Positions 16,326 through 24,749 of a stretch of 64,000 nt of DNA are shown here, piece by piece (positions within the stretch are counted from its first letter, which is position 1; every line of letters starts with the position of its first letter). The translations under genes and the position numbers were made by a program. The notes beneath the pieces are model-generated. The model saw only the letters and a list, made by a program, of their open reading frames with translations, ran no database searches and was not told the DNA's origin. Source of the stretch: Cohaesibacter sp. (GTDB lineage: Bacteria; Pseudomonadota; Alphaproteobacteria; Rhizobiales; Cohaesibacteraceae); assembly GCA_025210795.1 (NCBI GenBank), contig JAOAQZ010000005.1, forward strand, positions 90,107-154,106, read 5' to 3'.

Positions 16326-16646
16326 GATGCACCTCCTTTCTTGGCGTCTTTACAAAAGAAACAAATATACAGAACAAATAAAGAACACTCAAGGAATATA
16401 TTCCTGTTTTGTGTCATTATTTCTATATTTTTACTTGATGTATTCATGCTCACTATCTCCCTTAAGAACCTAATTCACAGTTTAAAACCTGTTGCTCTTG
16501 GACGATTGAAGATGAAGTGTGCTTATTTGCTATAGCCCGAACGTCAACATCAGGCTAGGTCAGCTAGGGAGAGTCTATACAAGCAAAATCGCAGATGAGA
16601 GAGTGTTTGAAGACTTATAGCATTATAATATTTAGGGATTTTTCGT
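16326..16646. promoter_or_regulatory. Divergent intergenic region of the mobile element
   Basis: AT-rich 321 bp between the recombinase operon and the rightward gene at 16,647. It contains a perfect 14-bp palindrome AGGAATATATTCCT at 16,392-16,405, a candidate operator near the recombinase promoter. No gene with a convincing start was found here. Confidence 0.4.
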
Positions 16647-17276
16647 GTGCGTTTGCCCAAAAAATCAAAGGCAAAGATCAAAAGAAAGCCGCTCTATCGT
16701 TCATCAAAGATCAGCGACTATCGATTCCAAAAGGTGCTTTGGCACTTTGTTCGCGATCATTCAGTTGCTTTAACAGCAACCGAAACACGACTGAGCGCCA
16801 ACAGCGTTACAGCCATATTCCGCAAACTGCGTATCTACTTCTTTGAAGTTGGGTTGTTCACCGACTTCTATGAGGGCAGCAATCCACTCGAAATCACGAC
16901 CGAAAATGAGGTCGTAGAATTTCTGCTGCTGGATTATCACCTCACGCGTTTACGAGATAAGCGCGGCATGAAGATCATACCGGGTGAACCTGACTACCAT
17001 TTTGCCGAGAGCCATTGGCGTTTTCAATTTAGGTTACTGATGGATCAGCGCTCTGCTGAGGGCGTTTACAACATGATGCATAGTCATTTGCTTGAGATCA
17101 TTCGAGCTTGTGGCCCAATTGGAGCGCACCCGCAGAACGTAGCAATGGCCCGACGAATTAGAGCCAGACAGCTAGATCAACGTGTCTCATGGCTAATGAG
17201 AAATTCTCCAGAATTTCGCTCTGAAAAGTTCCGGGTGATGTTGAAGGAAATCAGGGATATCGAGATTGAAGACTGA
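16647..17276 (+). CDS. Unknown protein of the mobile element, HTH-like N-terminus
   Basis: 209 residues with a GTG start. The N-terminus is strongly basic (RLPKKSKAKIKRKPLYRSSK). Residues about 30-65 (HFVRDHSVALTATETRLSANSVTAIFRKLRIYFF) resemble the helix-turn-helix of IS1595-type transposases and other DNA-binding proteins, but no DDE catalytic core follows. The C-terminal half contains PDYHFAESHWRFQFRLL and an Arg-rich segment. It stands alone downstream of the divergent promoter. Not recognised beyond the HTH resemblance. Confidence 0.6.
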   Translation: MRLPKKSKAKIKRKPLYRSSKISDYRFQKVLWHFVRDHSVALTATETRLSANSVTAIFRKLRIYFFEVGLFTDFYEGSNPLEITTENEVVEFLLLDYHLTRLRDKRGMKIIPGEPDYHFAESHWRFQFRLLMDQRSAEGVYNMMHSHLLEIIRACGPIGAHPQNVAMARRIRARQLDQRVSWLMRNSPEFRSEKFRVMLKEIRDIEIED

Positions 17277-17345
17277 CGCACTGATGACCTTGTTCAGTTC
17301 AGCCTTGAATAAGTGCAAAGAGGCAATAAGGAGAAGTGCAAGATG

Positions 17346-17498
17346 TGCGGGGTAGTACCCGCAATCTTGGCAAGGGAGATGCTGCGCTCTCCCGTTGCAT
17401 CCCTCTAGCGCTTGGCTCTTCCAGGGCATTAAGCCCGTTGCAGAGCCATCCAATCCGTTTCGCCGGATTGACCCACTCGCGGGAGATTTCGCTCTCCC
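17346..17498. repeat. Array of five consecutive perfect hairpins
   Basis: Five perfect 6-bp stems lie head to tail in 153 bp: TGCGGG/CCCGCA (17346-17363), GGGAGA/TCTCCC (17374-17393), GGCTCT/AGAGCC (17414-17447, with GGGC/GCCC nested at 17424-17436), AATCCG/CGGATT (17452-17469) and GGGAGA/TCTCCC (17481-17498). The last two share the loop TTTCGC and the second and fifth share the same stem. It lies in a 546-bp non-coding gap (17,277-17,822) upstream of the methylase. A structured RNA, a single-strand origin or a recombination site are all possible. Confidence 0.6.
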
Positions 17499-17822
17499 TG
17501 CACCCATCACTTCGGCTTAGTCTATTATTTAGCTTCAAGCTGATATCGAATGAAAATCAATGCTCCCCTTGATGATCTGAGAACCCAAAGATGACGGCTT
17601 GTAAGCCTGTGGAGCGATTTAGGAATTTTCGTTGGCAGACATAATATCCAACGGCTAGACTCGCTGGAAATGGGATTCCGGCTTACAGATTCGGCATAGG
17701 TCATTAGCGGAAATAAGAGCTCCATCTTTATATCGATGTCACGATCGATCCAATGGAGTTCGAGCATCGCGAAGTCTGATCGGATTCCACACCGTACATC
17801 AAGTTGAAGAAGACTATTAAAA

Positions 17823-19670
17823 ATGGCACGAATTGGATTATTCGATTTAATTGAACCTAAGGAATGGAAATTCCCGACACATGGAGATGTCGTGGAAGCA
17901 AAACGTCGTGCACAAAGATACCTTTCTGATCACGGCACTATGGAAGGTGCGGAGTTTCAGATTGAGGAGTTTGTGCGCCAATGGGCTATTGAGCGGCTGA
18001 TTTCTGGATATGGCTACCCTGAGGAGTGGCTAGGAGAACGAGTAATTATCGAAGAACCCGTAAAGATGGGTTCATCTGAAAAGCAAGCAGATATTTCAAT
18101 CAAAAATAGTACTGGTCGCACATTTTTGTACATAGAAGCAAAGTCAAGAGGAACAACAGAGGCCGAGTTCAAAGAAGCAGAGCGTCAATTGGAGACTTAC
18201 CTAGCTTCAACACATACCGCCACAATTGGAATGATAACCGATGGTGACCGAGTAAAGGTTCTTCGAAAAAAAATAGACCCTAACGACTTTGAATATATCA
18301 CGGATCTTCCATCATACGGTCTCGAAACCAAATACAAAGCGCAATTGGTCCGAGAGCTGCCTCCTGAAGGAACCGGTAGAAAAACCGGGTTGCAAGTTCT
18401 GAATGAAGATTATGAACGTGTTTTGTTTGATTGCCATAGTGCAGCGCGCGACGTTGATGGTCTGCACTCCGATGAGGCTCTAGATGAGATTTGCAAGGTT
18501 ATTTACACGAAAATATACGACGAGAGGCAAACTACTAAAAAAGAGGAAGGCGCTGCTTTTAGGTTCCAAACTTTCGGTGCAAGTAACGCGTCTGAATTAG
18601 CATCAAATATTCGAGAACTTTATGAAGAAGCAAGAAATAGTGATATTGAGATTTACTCGAAGCGTATTCCTGATTACGAGCGGTCGAGAGGTGTATTCAA
18701 AACGCAAATACGACTGAGTGACGCAGCACTGTTTAGGGTGGTAGAGCGGATTCAAGAATTCTCGTTGATTGATAGTGGAACAGATGTAAAGGGACGAGCC
18801 TTTCAGAATATTCTCGGTCCGGCAATACGAGCTGGTATGGGCCAATATTTCACGCCGGACCCAATCGTGAAATTAGCAATTGGCGCCGTGGAGCCGAAGG
18901 CGGATGACTTAATTCTTGATCCATTTTGCGGATCAGGTCACTTTCTCACTACCGCACTTCAGCATGTCGTTGCCAATCAAGCCGCATCATTGTCGGATCG
19001 CGATCTTAGTGAGTTTAAGTTTTTCCATTTACACGGGATAGAAAAGTCGGATCGAATGGTTCGAATTGCTATGACCGATATGATGTTGCATGACGATGGG
19101 CATACGAATATTAGAAACCAAGATGCATTACTTTCGTTTGATAACTATCCCGACATAATTGCGCTGAGGGACGATGGTCGGCAAGACCCTGCGGTTTTTG
19201 ATATCATTGTAACAAACCCACCTTTTGGCAGCATAATGCGCCAAGAGACCATGTCCATGCTTGGTAGATTTGAACTTGGATATAAGAAGAAGTCATTGCC
19301 TTTGGAGATAATTGGCCTTGAGAGAAGTATACAGTTTTTGAAACCAGGGGGGCGAATTGCAATAGTTCTCCCTGAACACATAATGAAGGGGAAGTCCACT
19401 TCCTTTGTACGCAAATGGCTTCCTGGGATTGTGAAAACAAAAGGAATATTTTTCTTTCCAGAGGAGGCGTTTACTCCATATGGAGCAATGGTGAAGACAT
19501 GTCTTTGCATTTTTCAAAAACTGAAAGAAGGCGAAGAGCCGAAGCCAGATGAAAGTGTCTTTCTTTGTGAAGTCGAAAACCTCGGATACGAGGCAACAGG
19601 TAAGCCTAAATCAGGTTCTGAAGTAGACGACGCAATTGGAGAATTTAGGAAGGAGGTTAGCTGGAAATGA
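17823..19670 (+). CDS. Nuclease-methyltransferase fusion (HsdM/BcgI-A-like)
   Basis: 615 residues. The N-terminal 140 residues look like a PD-(D/E)xK nuclease of the HsdR_N type: D90 (KQADISI) and E105-A-K107 (YIEAKSRG). Residues about 310-560 form an N6-adenine methyltransferase with motif I DPFCGSG, the GQYFTPDPIV approach and motif IV NPPFG. The gene overlaps the specificity subunit by 4 nt and no separate hsdR is nearby. The arrangement fits a BcgI-like (type IIB/IIC) restriction-modification enzyme in which one subunit cuts and methylates and the second recognises DNA. Confidence 0.8.
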   Translation: MARIGLFDLIEPKEWKFPTHGDVVEAKRRAQRYLSDHGTMEGAEFQIEEFVRQWAIERLISGYGYPEEWLGERVIIEEPVKMGSSEKQADISIKNSTGRTFLYIEAKSRGTTEAEFKEAERQLETYLASTHTATIGMITDGDRVKVLRKKIDPNDFEYITDLPSYGLETKYKAQLVRELPPEGTGRKTGLQVLNEDYERVLFDCHSAARDVDGLHSDEALDEICKVIYTKIYDERQTTKKEEGAAFRFQTFGASNASELASNIRELYEEARNSDIEIYSKRIPDYERSRGVFKTQIRLSDAALFRVVERIQEFSLIDSGTDVKGRAFQNILGPAIRAGMGQYFTPDPIVKLAIGAVEPKADDLILDPFCGSGHFLTTALQHVVANQAASLSDRDLSEFKFFHLHGIEKSDRMVRIAMTDMMLHDDGHTNIRNQDALLSFDNYPDIIALRDDGRQDPAVFDIIVTNPPFGSIMRQETMSMLGRFELGYKKKSLPLEIIGLERSIQFLKPGGRIAIVLPEHIMKGKSTSFVRKWLPGIVKTKGIFFFPEEAFTPYGAMVKTCLCIFQKLKEGEEPKPDESVFLCEVENLGYEATGKPKSGSEVDDAIGEFRKEVSWK

Positions 19671-20482
19671 AGACACTTCTAAAGAAACGTTCAGAGCTTC
19701 AAAAAACGGGCAGATGGGACATTGATTTCCACCTACCTCCTGAGGAAATAGTCAAGTATCGCGATGATCTCATAAATCGAGTTGATGCCGTAGCTTCGGT
19801 ACAAAAGAGTAAACGCGATCCAACAAAAACGCCCGATACCACCTTCCAATATATCGATATTTCAAGCGTGGACGTCGCAAACGGAGTAATTGCCAACCCG
19901 CAAGAAGTGGCTGGTGTCGAAGCCCCATCAAGAGCACGTAAAGTTGTAAGAGCGTTTGATATTATTATTTCAACCTGTCGACCAACACGAGGAGCTATCG
20001 CCGTAGTTCCTATTCATCTTCATAATCAGATCGCGTCGACTGGTTTTTCCGTCATTAGAGCAAATGCTAACGTGAATCCGTATTATTTGCATTTCGCTTT
20101 GCGGCAACCAAGCACTTTGGAGCAGTTTAGGAAATGGAGCACAGGCTCAAGTTACCCTGCTATCCTTGATGAAGATGTCGAAAAAACAAGGGTTCCTATA
20201 CCGTCTAGAGAAGAACAGGATGCGATAGCACGCGAGGTTGTTCAAGCGTTGCTAGATAGGCAGTCGGCTGTAAAACAGGCTGACGCGATGTATGGCACAA
20301 CATTGAAAGATATCCGGCAAAAAATGTACAAGCCGGGAATTGAGAATGGGACTAGCGAAGTAGATGATAGTGGTAGCGCTGATTGGCCTTGTACAATCGA
20401 TGAAATTGAGAGTGCTTTAAGCGACTTGCCGGAGCTGGATATAGATCAACTTAAGAGGGTAAAAATGCGGCGCTCAATTTAA
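19667..20482 (+). CDS. Half-size restriction-modification specificity subunit (HsdS-like, single TRD)
   Basis: 271 residues, about half the length of usual type I S subunits. It has one target-recognition domain (FQYIDISSVDVANGVIANPQEV... ASTGFSVIRANANVNPYYLHFAL...STGSSYPAILDEDVEKTRVPIPSREEQDAIAREVVQALLDRQ) followed by one helical dimerisation segment. Such half-subunits are expected to dimerise and read a palindromic bipartite site. It is translationally coupled to the nuclease-methylase. The tail after residue 220 is acidic and of unknown role. Confidence 0.8.
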   Translation: MKTLLKKRSELQKTGRWDIDFHLPPEEIVKYRDDLINRVDAVASVQKSKRDPTKTPDTTFQYIDISSVDVANGVIANPQEVAGVEAPSRARKVVRAFDIIISTCRPTRGAIAVVPIHLHNQIASTGFSVIRANANVNPYYLHFALRQPSTLEQFRKWSTGSSYPAILDEDVEKTRVPIPSREEQDAIAREVVQALLDRQSAVKQADAMYGTTLKDIRQKMYKPGIENGTSEVDDSGSADWPCTIDEIESALSDLPELDIDQLKRVKMRRSI

Positions 20483-20540
20483 AATTATTGGAATTGTAAG
20501 CTCGTTTTTACTCTATAGATAACGGCTGTGATAACCTTCT

Positions 20541-20677
20541 GGGGCTTTGCCCCGCACGCTACAAGAGCCTTCCGCCCAGCTTCATGTCGCTTTGCTCATT
20601 GCAGCTGGTTCCCCGCGAAGGCTCTTTCCGCTTGCTCCCCATTCTCGCCGAATGCAGGGTTTGATGAGATCAAACCC
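20541..20677. repeat. Second hairpin cluster between the specificity gene and the coupling-protein gene
   Basis: Between convergent genes lie three inverted repeats. There is a GGGGC/GCCCC stem with TTT loop near 20541-20553 and a long-range repeat AAGAGCCTTC (20563-20572)/GAAGGCTCTT (20617-20626). The third is a perfect 9-bp stem GGGTTTGAT (20657-20665)/ATCAAACCC (20669-20677) with a 3-nt loop. The last could terminate transcription from either side. Together with the array at 17,346-17,498 it brackets the restriction-modification genes. An oriT function is possible but not shown. Confidence 0.55.
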
Positions 20678-20687
20678 ACATTTGACT

Positions 20688-22154
20688 TTAAAGGTCGCCC
20701 CGAGCCACTTCCAGAAGATCGAGTAAGTCTTGGTCAGTAGGGTAGGACGGGCGCTCAACGGAAATTGCCTGCGTGTCTGTCAGCCACTTGTACCGATCCG
20801 GTTTTTGACGAACATCACGTAAGTAACCTTCCATTTCAGGACGCTCCCAGAAGTTCGGCATATCGACAATGAAGTACCCAAGATCGCGAGATTCTAGCAG
20901 CGCGGTTTCGCCGCCGGTTGCAGCACGAATGTCCTCGACTTGTAGAAGCGGGCGTGATTGCTCGGACAGGCTATCACCTGAGCCGTTGACCTGGTTCTGA
21001 TTGACGTTAAAGCCCCGCACCATCACGCTTGTTTTGCCAGAGCGATGTTCAATCTCTTTCAGCGTGTCGTTTTCCGGCAGGCCGCGATAGAGCGTATGGG
21101 CGACGGCCTTTTTCCAAATCCGCGCAGTCTCTTTTCCGTACTTGGTTTCTATTTGCGCGGCAGCATTTTGAAACACGCCCAGGAAGTTGATACCGCCTTG
21201 GCGGTAGAGAGTGAGAATTTCATAGAAGTTAGAGACGTAAAGTTGGCCCCATTCTTCGCCGACAACAAGCGCGCGAAGTGGGCCATGCGCATCAGCAAAA
21301 CGTTCAATGATTGCAGCCGTCATCGCGCCTACAAAGTTGCGGCTGGTATCACTGCGGGCAGAACCTAGAATAAAAAGTGCGGTGCGCTCATGCTTCATAT
21401 CAGCAGGATCAAACGAGCTAGTTTCGGTTGCGTAACGCCCGGCAGAGCCGGGCTGAAACCCTTGTAGGCGTTCCATGAAAAGGGAAGCGTAGGCATTCCA
21501 TTGGTCACGAGATTCTGTGAGGCTCGCAATCTGGCGGCACATACCCGCATCATCTTGCATGCGGGGATCAAGTGACCACTCCAGTAGATTGAGCGCTATT
21601 TCATCGGGACTGCGGGCATAAAAATTCCATAGGCCACCCGGATTACACGACCACTGATCGCAAGGATAAAGCGCGGTGATTTTATAATACAACGCCGAGG
21701 CAGAGCGGACGCCTTGCCCGATCCAGCGGTGCGCCGGGTTAGGATCAATCGGAATGAGATAGCTGGCGGCATCATAGGCGGCTTCACCGACAATAGAGCG
21801 AAGCCGAGGCTCGGCGGCAATCTCTAAAAGCCGTGTATTGAGATTGAAAGTTTCACTTGGGTAGCCATAAAGCTGAGCTGGATTGATGAAGCGGACGCGG
21901 TAGCCTTGCCGTTCCAATGTCTTCCAGGAAATCCAAGCCAGCTCAGCGTCTTTTGGATCGGTAATGATCTTTGTGAGATGCGCCGTGCGCGGCGAAACAA
22001 GATTCACCCCAAGAAACCGGGTGAGCTTACCTTTACCTGCTTGCGCATCGATGGCGACGGGTTCCGTTCCATCGTAGATAACAGGCTCGCCATTTATGAA
22101 ACCTAGTTCGATGCCTGGCCTGACATGCCGATAGGCGCGGGTAAGAGCGCTCAC
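20688..22154 (-). CDS. Type IV coupling protein-like ATPase (VirD4/TraG family), no membrane anchor
   Basis: 488 residues. A degenerate P-loop AQAGKGK lies at about residues 37-43, followed by the family feature IITDPKDAELAWISWKTLERQGYRVRFINP, where T4CPs read a conserved D-P-K-G-E-like segment. The Walker B-like region is LVVGEEWGQLY and a later conserved part LGVFQNAAAQIETKYG. Coupling proteins bring the relaxase-DNA complex to a secretion channel. Unlike classical VirD4 it starts directly with the ATPase region and has no N-terminal transmembrane helices; a membrane protein is encoded just upstream. Confidence 0.8.
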   Translation of the reverse strand: MSALTRAYRHVRPGIELGFINGEPVIYDGTEPVAIDAQAGKGKLTRFLGVNLVSPRTAHLTKIITDPKDAELAWISWKTLERQGYRVRFINPAQLYGYPSETFNLNTRLLEIAAEPRLRSIVGEAAYDAASYLIPIDPNPAHRWIGQGVRSASALYYKITALYPCDQWSCNPGGLWNFYARSPDEIALNLLEWSLDPRMQDDAGMCRQIASLTESRDQWNAYASLFMERLQGFQPGSAGRYATETSSFDPADMKHERTALFILGSARSDTSRNFVGAMTAAIIERFADAHGPLRALVVGEEWGQLYVSNFYEILTLYRQGGINFLGVFQNAAAQIETKYGKETARIWKKAVAHTLYRGLPENDTLKEIEHRSGKTSVMVRGFNVNQNQVNGSGDSLSEQSRPLLQVEDIRAATGGETALLESRDLGYFIVDMPNFWERPEMEGYLRDVRQKPDRYKWLTDTQAISVERPSYPTDQDLLDLLEVARGDL

Positions 22155-22378
22155 AGCAATCCCTCTTTCTTAAGGGCTTCAACATCATTGAGTTTTGAAT
22201 GACCAAGCGAGCCGCTTGGGTTGGCATCGAGCATCGCTTGAAGCTGAAACGCAGCGGCTTCTTCTGCCTTTATCCTAGCAATGCGCGCTTCGGCTGCGTC
22301 CTCCCATGCTAAGCGTTGCTGTGCATGGGATTCAAACATCCAGAAGAATTGAACATACTCACTAATTTGCCGCATCAT
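22151..22378 (-). CDS. Small helical protein of the mob operon, unknown
   Basis: 75 residues, overlapping the genes on both sides by 4 nt. The sequence is a single long helix candidate with an Ala/Glu/Arg-rich core (RLAWEDAAEARIARIKAEEAAAFQLQAML). It probably works with the coupling protein or the adjoining membrane protein, but no homologue is recognised. Confidence 0.55.
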   Translation of the reverse strand: MMRQISEYVQFFWMFESHAQQRLAWEDAAEARIARIKAEEAAAFQLQAMLDANPSGSLGHSKLNDVEALKKEGLL

Positions 22379-22863
22379 TTGCCTAACTCCTCTTCATCGT
22401 CCCAGGACGCATAGTCGAATGTGTTTGATGGGGGCGGCAGTTCATGGGAGCGAGATGTCGCTGCTGAAGGAAGAGTTAAACCTTGGTTGGCCGCTTCTGT
22501 TTGTGATTCCGATACGATTGAAACTAGGCCGAATGCTCCGATGTCGTAGGAGGCAATAAAAATATATGGCCAGTATTTTTGTTCGACTTGGAAGCCCAAT
22601 AAGGCTTCGCAAAAAACTACAAAAATTGGAATGACGATTATTCCACCAACGCCTCCACCTATAAAGGCTCGTGCTTCGTAGGGCTCGCAAACCCATTGGC
22701 CAATACCAACAGGTTTATTCCACGCTAGGAGGGACCAGACGGTTATTATACAAGCGAGGAAGGTAAAAACTGCAAATATAACAAGGCCAGCAAAAAAGAG
22801 TGCTCCGCCTACCAATGCTAAACCCATCCCGATACCTGTCATTTCATTGTTATTTGAGGACAT
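22375..22863 (-). CDS. Integral membrane protein of the mob operon
   Basis: 162 residues. Hydrophobic segments lie at about 10-45 (GIGMGLALVGGALFFAGLVIF and following, probably two spans), 70-92 (GGGVGGIIVIPIFVVFCEALL) and 97-118, then a polar tail rich in Ser, Pro and acidic residues. It is coupled to the small protein and the anchor-less coupling ATPase. It may supply the missing membrane part of the coupling protein; this is inference from gene order. Confidence 0.6.
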   Translation of the reverse strand: MSSNNNEMTGIGMGLALVGGALFFAGLVIFAVFTFLACIITVWSLLAWNKPVGIGQWVCEPYEARAFIGGGVGGIIVIPIFVVFCEALLGFQVEQKYWPYIFIASYDIGAFGLVSIVSESQTEAANQGLTLPSAATSRSHELPPPSNTFDYASWDDEEELGK

Positions 22864-22887
22864 GGAAAGTCTCCTTTGTTGTTTGGC

Positions 22888-24159
22888 CTAGCGCTTAAGT
22901 CTCAGGCCAAGTGTTTGCCCCCGATTACGACCGAGTGCAGGTGAAATTTGCGAATGGAAAAGGAAGCGCGAGACATCTTTACGCAAGCTCCGAAGCTTAT
23001 GTGCTTGCTGATTTCTAAGTTTGGTTATTCGTGCTTGCAGAACCGAACGCTGACCTAGTTGTTTGTCGACGAGCTTTTGACGCTCATCAGAATGACGTAA
23101 GCGTGTTCTGCTTGCCTCATCTTCATTAGCCTGCCGGATTTTCTGATATCTACCCGTCAGTCGATGCCATAGACCGCGAAGGCCGCGCGGCAACCGAGCC
23201 GCACGTTCTAAGTTCTCCGCATTCCATTCTTCGCGCTGGCGATCTTCCAGCTGAGATCGTGATTGCCGATGCAGTGCAGTTAGATCGGACTTGTATTTGG
23301 CGAGCTTCGACGCTTCGCTTTTATATTTCTCGCGCGCCTCATTGATATGCCCGCGAATAGCTGGCGTCATACGATTGGCTATGACTTGGCGAGTTTCATC
23401 AACGCTCAAAAGACTTTCTGATTTTCCAAGCCGCGCATTGACCTCTTTGTTTTTTATACCAAGGAGGCGAGATAGCGCATAAACTTCGCCATTGTGATCA
23501 AGGGCGACAAAGCCGCGTCGATCTCCTTTAGCGAGGAACAGCCCATTGCTGCGCATCGCATTAGTAAAGGCTTTTGAGCTGTCCGAGCGTTGCCAAGCTT
23601 CTTGAGCCGCTTGCTTTAGCCAGCGCGGATCAATGCCATGCCGCTTGGCTTGTTGCCATTCAGCGAGCGTAAAGTTTGTGGGGTCGCGTTCCGACGGGCT
23701 TTTTAATCCGTTCGGCAGTTTCCAGCCGTTTTCTAGGTAAAGCTCGCGCGAGACAGATTGTAGCTTGTTCTTGAAGAAAGAGAGCTGCTTTGCCGTCATT
23801 GTGTCTGCGTCAATCCGCGACCAAACACAATGCGCATGACGACGGCCTTCCTTTTCATGGAAAACAATCGCGCGTGGTTGGCCATTCAAGCCAAGCTGAT
23901 CTTCAACTTGTCCTATCGCACCTTCGAAAGTCTCGACGGTGACGCTTTTACCCGCTGGTGGGTTCAGGCTCAGAGAGAACAGATATTGACTGCAATTCGT
24001 CCCGCGACTGATTGCTTCACTTTCCTTGAAAGCACCTTTGAGGTTATCGGAGGCAAAGCCGCGTAGCTCATGGATAAGCACATGCTCATTATCATCGAGG
24101 CGCATTAAGTGAGCGGCCAGGTCTTGCCCTCCGCCACGCTGGGAGGCTTTGAGGATCAT
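22888..24159 (-). CDS. Relaxase / mobilisation nuclease (MobP-type)
   Basis: 423 residues. The N-terminal 170 residues form the relaxase domain: the opening ILKASQRGGGQDLAAHLMRL, the HELRGF segment, and the metal-binding motif III HEKEGRRHAHCVWSRID. The C-terminal half is highly charged and coiled-coil-like (EKYKSEASKLAKYKSDLTALHRQSRSQLEDRQREEW). It nicks oriT and leads the transferred strand. It overlaps the mobC-like gene by 4 nt. The family is common on alphaproteobacterial mobilisable plasmids. Confidence 0.85.
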   Translation of the reverse strand: MILKASQRGGGQDLAAHLMRLDDNEHVLIHELRGFASDNLKGAFKESEAISRGTNCSQYLFSLSLNPPAGKSVTVETFEGAIGQVEDQLGLNGQPRAIVFHEKEGRRHAHCVWSRIDADTMTAKQLSFFKNKLQSVSRELYLENGWKLPNGLKSPSERDPTNFTLAEWQQAKRHGIDPRWLKQAAQEAWQRSDSSKAFTNAMRSNGLFLAKGDRRGFVALDHNGEVYALSRLLGIKNKEVNARLGKSESLLSVDETRQVIANRMTPAIRGHINEAREKYKSEASKLAKYKSDLTALHRQSRSQLEDRQREEWNAENLERAARLPRGLRGLWHRLTGRYQKIRQANEDEASRTRLRHSDERQKLVDKQLGQRSVLQARITKLRNQQAHKLRSLRKDVSRFLFHSQISPALGRNRGQTLGLRLKR

Positions 24160-24578
24160 TCATCCGCCTCCTGTAGTCCCAAAGCTTGGACAAGAAGGCG
24201 ACGCAAATCGCAAACCGCTCTCAGTGCATCAGCAAGTTCGGCTTCTGTTTCCGGCGTAACAGGGAGAACGCCGACTTCGACAGCGTTAGAGATTTGATTC
24301 AGAGAAGCAGAAAGATTGCCTTTGCCCAGTAAGGCTAAGACTTGAGCAAGCGATTTGCGATCTGTAACCGAAAGGCCGGAGCGGCGCAGGCGAATAGGCT
24401 TACCGCCGAGCGCTTTGGCCTTGATGTAAGTGCTTAAAGGTTGGCCTTTGGCTTCGCTTAGCAGCTGAGCGCGCTCAGCATCGTTCAAACGAACGCTTAG
24501 TGGGGCGGGGCGTTTGCGTTTGGGAGCGGTGTTAGACTTGTTGTTGGCTGATGCCTCAAATTGCGATGTTATGGGCAT
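24156..24578 (-). CDS. MobC-like mobilisation accessory protein
   Basis: 140 residues. A basic disordered start is followed by a ribbon-helix-helix-like segment (PLSVRLNDAERAQLLSEAKGQPLSTYIKAKAL) and then the MobC-type helical region (LAQVLALLGKGNLSASLNQISNAVEVG). MobC proteins open oriT DNA and assist the relaxase. It is the first gene of the leftward mob operon, so oriT is most likely in the region 24,579-24,750 just upstream. Confidence 0.8.
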   Translation of the reverse strand: MPITSQFEASANNKSNTAPKRKRPAPLSVRLNDAERAQLLSEAKGQPLSTYIKAKALGGKPIRLRRSGLSVTDRKSLAQVLALLGKGNLSASLNQISNAVEVGVLPVTPETEAELADALRAVCDLRRLLVQALGLQEADE

Positions 24579-24640
24579 GGCGGCACCTGACGATCTTTCG
24601 ATCTCAGGTGCTCTAATTGGGTGTTCCAGTCGGCGAGAGT

Positions 24641-24659
24641 TTCGAACAATTCGTTCGAA
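24641..24659. promoter_or_regulatory. Inverted repeat upstream of the mob operon (operator or oriT candidate)
   Basis: A perfect 7-bp inverted repeat TTCGAAC/GTTCGAA with a 5-nt spacer lies about 65 bp upstream of the mobC-like start. It could be an autoregulatory site for MobC or part of oriT. Confidence 0.45.
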
Positions 24660-24749
24660 GTATCGCCATCAAGGTGCGCCATTTTCCTCTTTAAGATCTA
24701 TGTTTGCTTTAATGTGCGTCTATACGGCTGTGACGCAGCTGTGGCGTGG

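Noticed and set aside
17525..17767. An 80-codon minus-strand open frame between the hairpin array and the methylase gene
   Set aside because: No ribosome-binding site or homology; it covers the probable promoter of the restriction-modification operon.
20541..20553. GGGGC/GCCCC stem considered as an integron attC or definite oriT
   Set aside because: No integrase of the IntI type is present and no conserved attC core was seen. The oriT idea cannot be separated from a simple terminator without a nic-site match.
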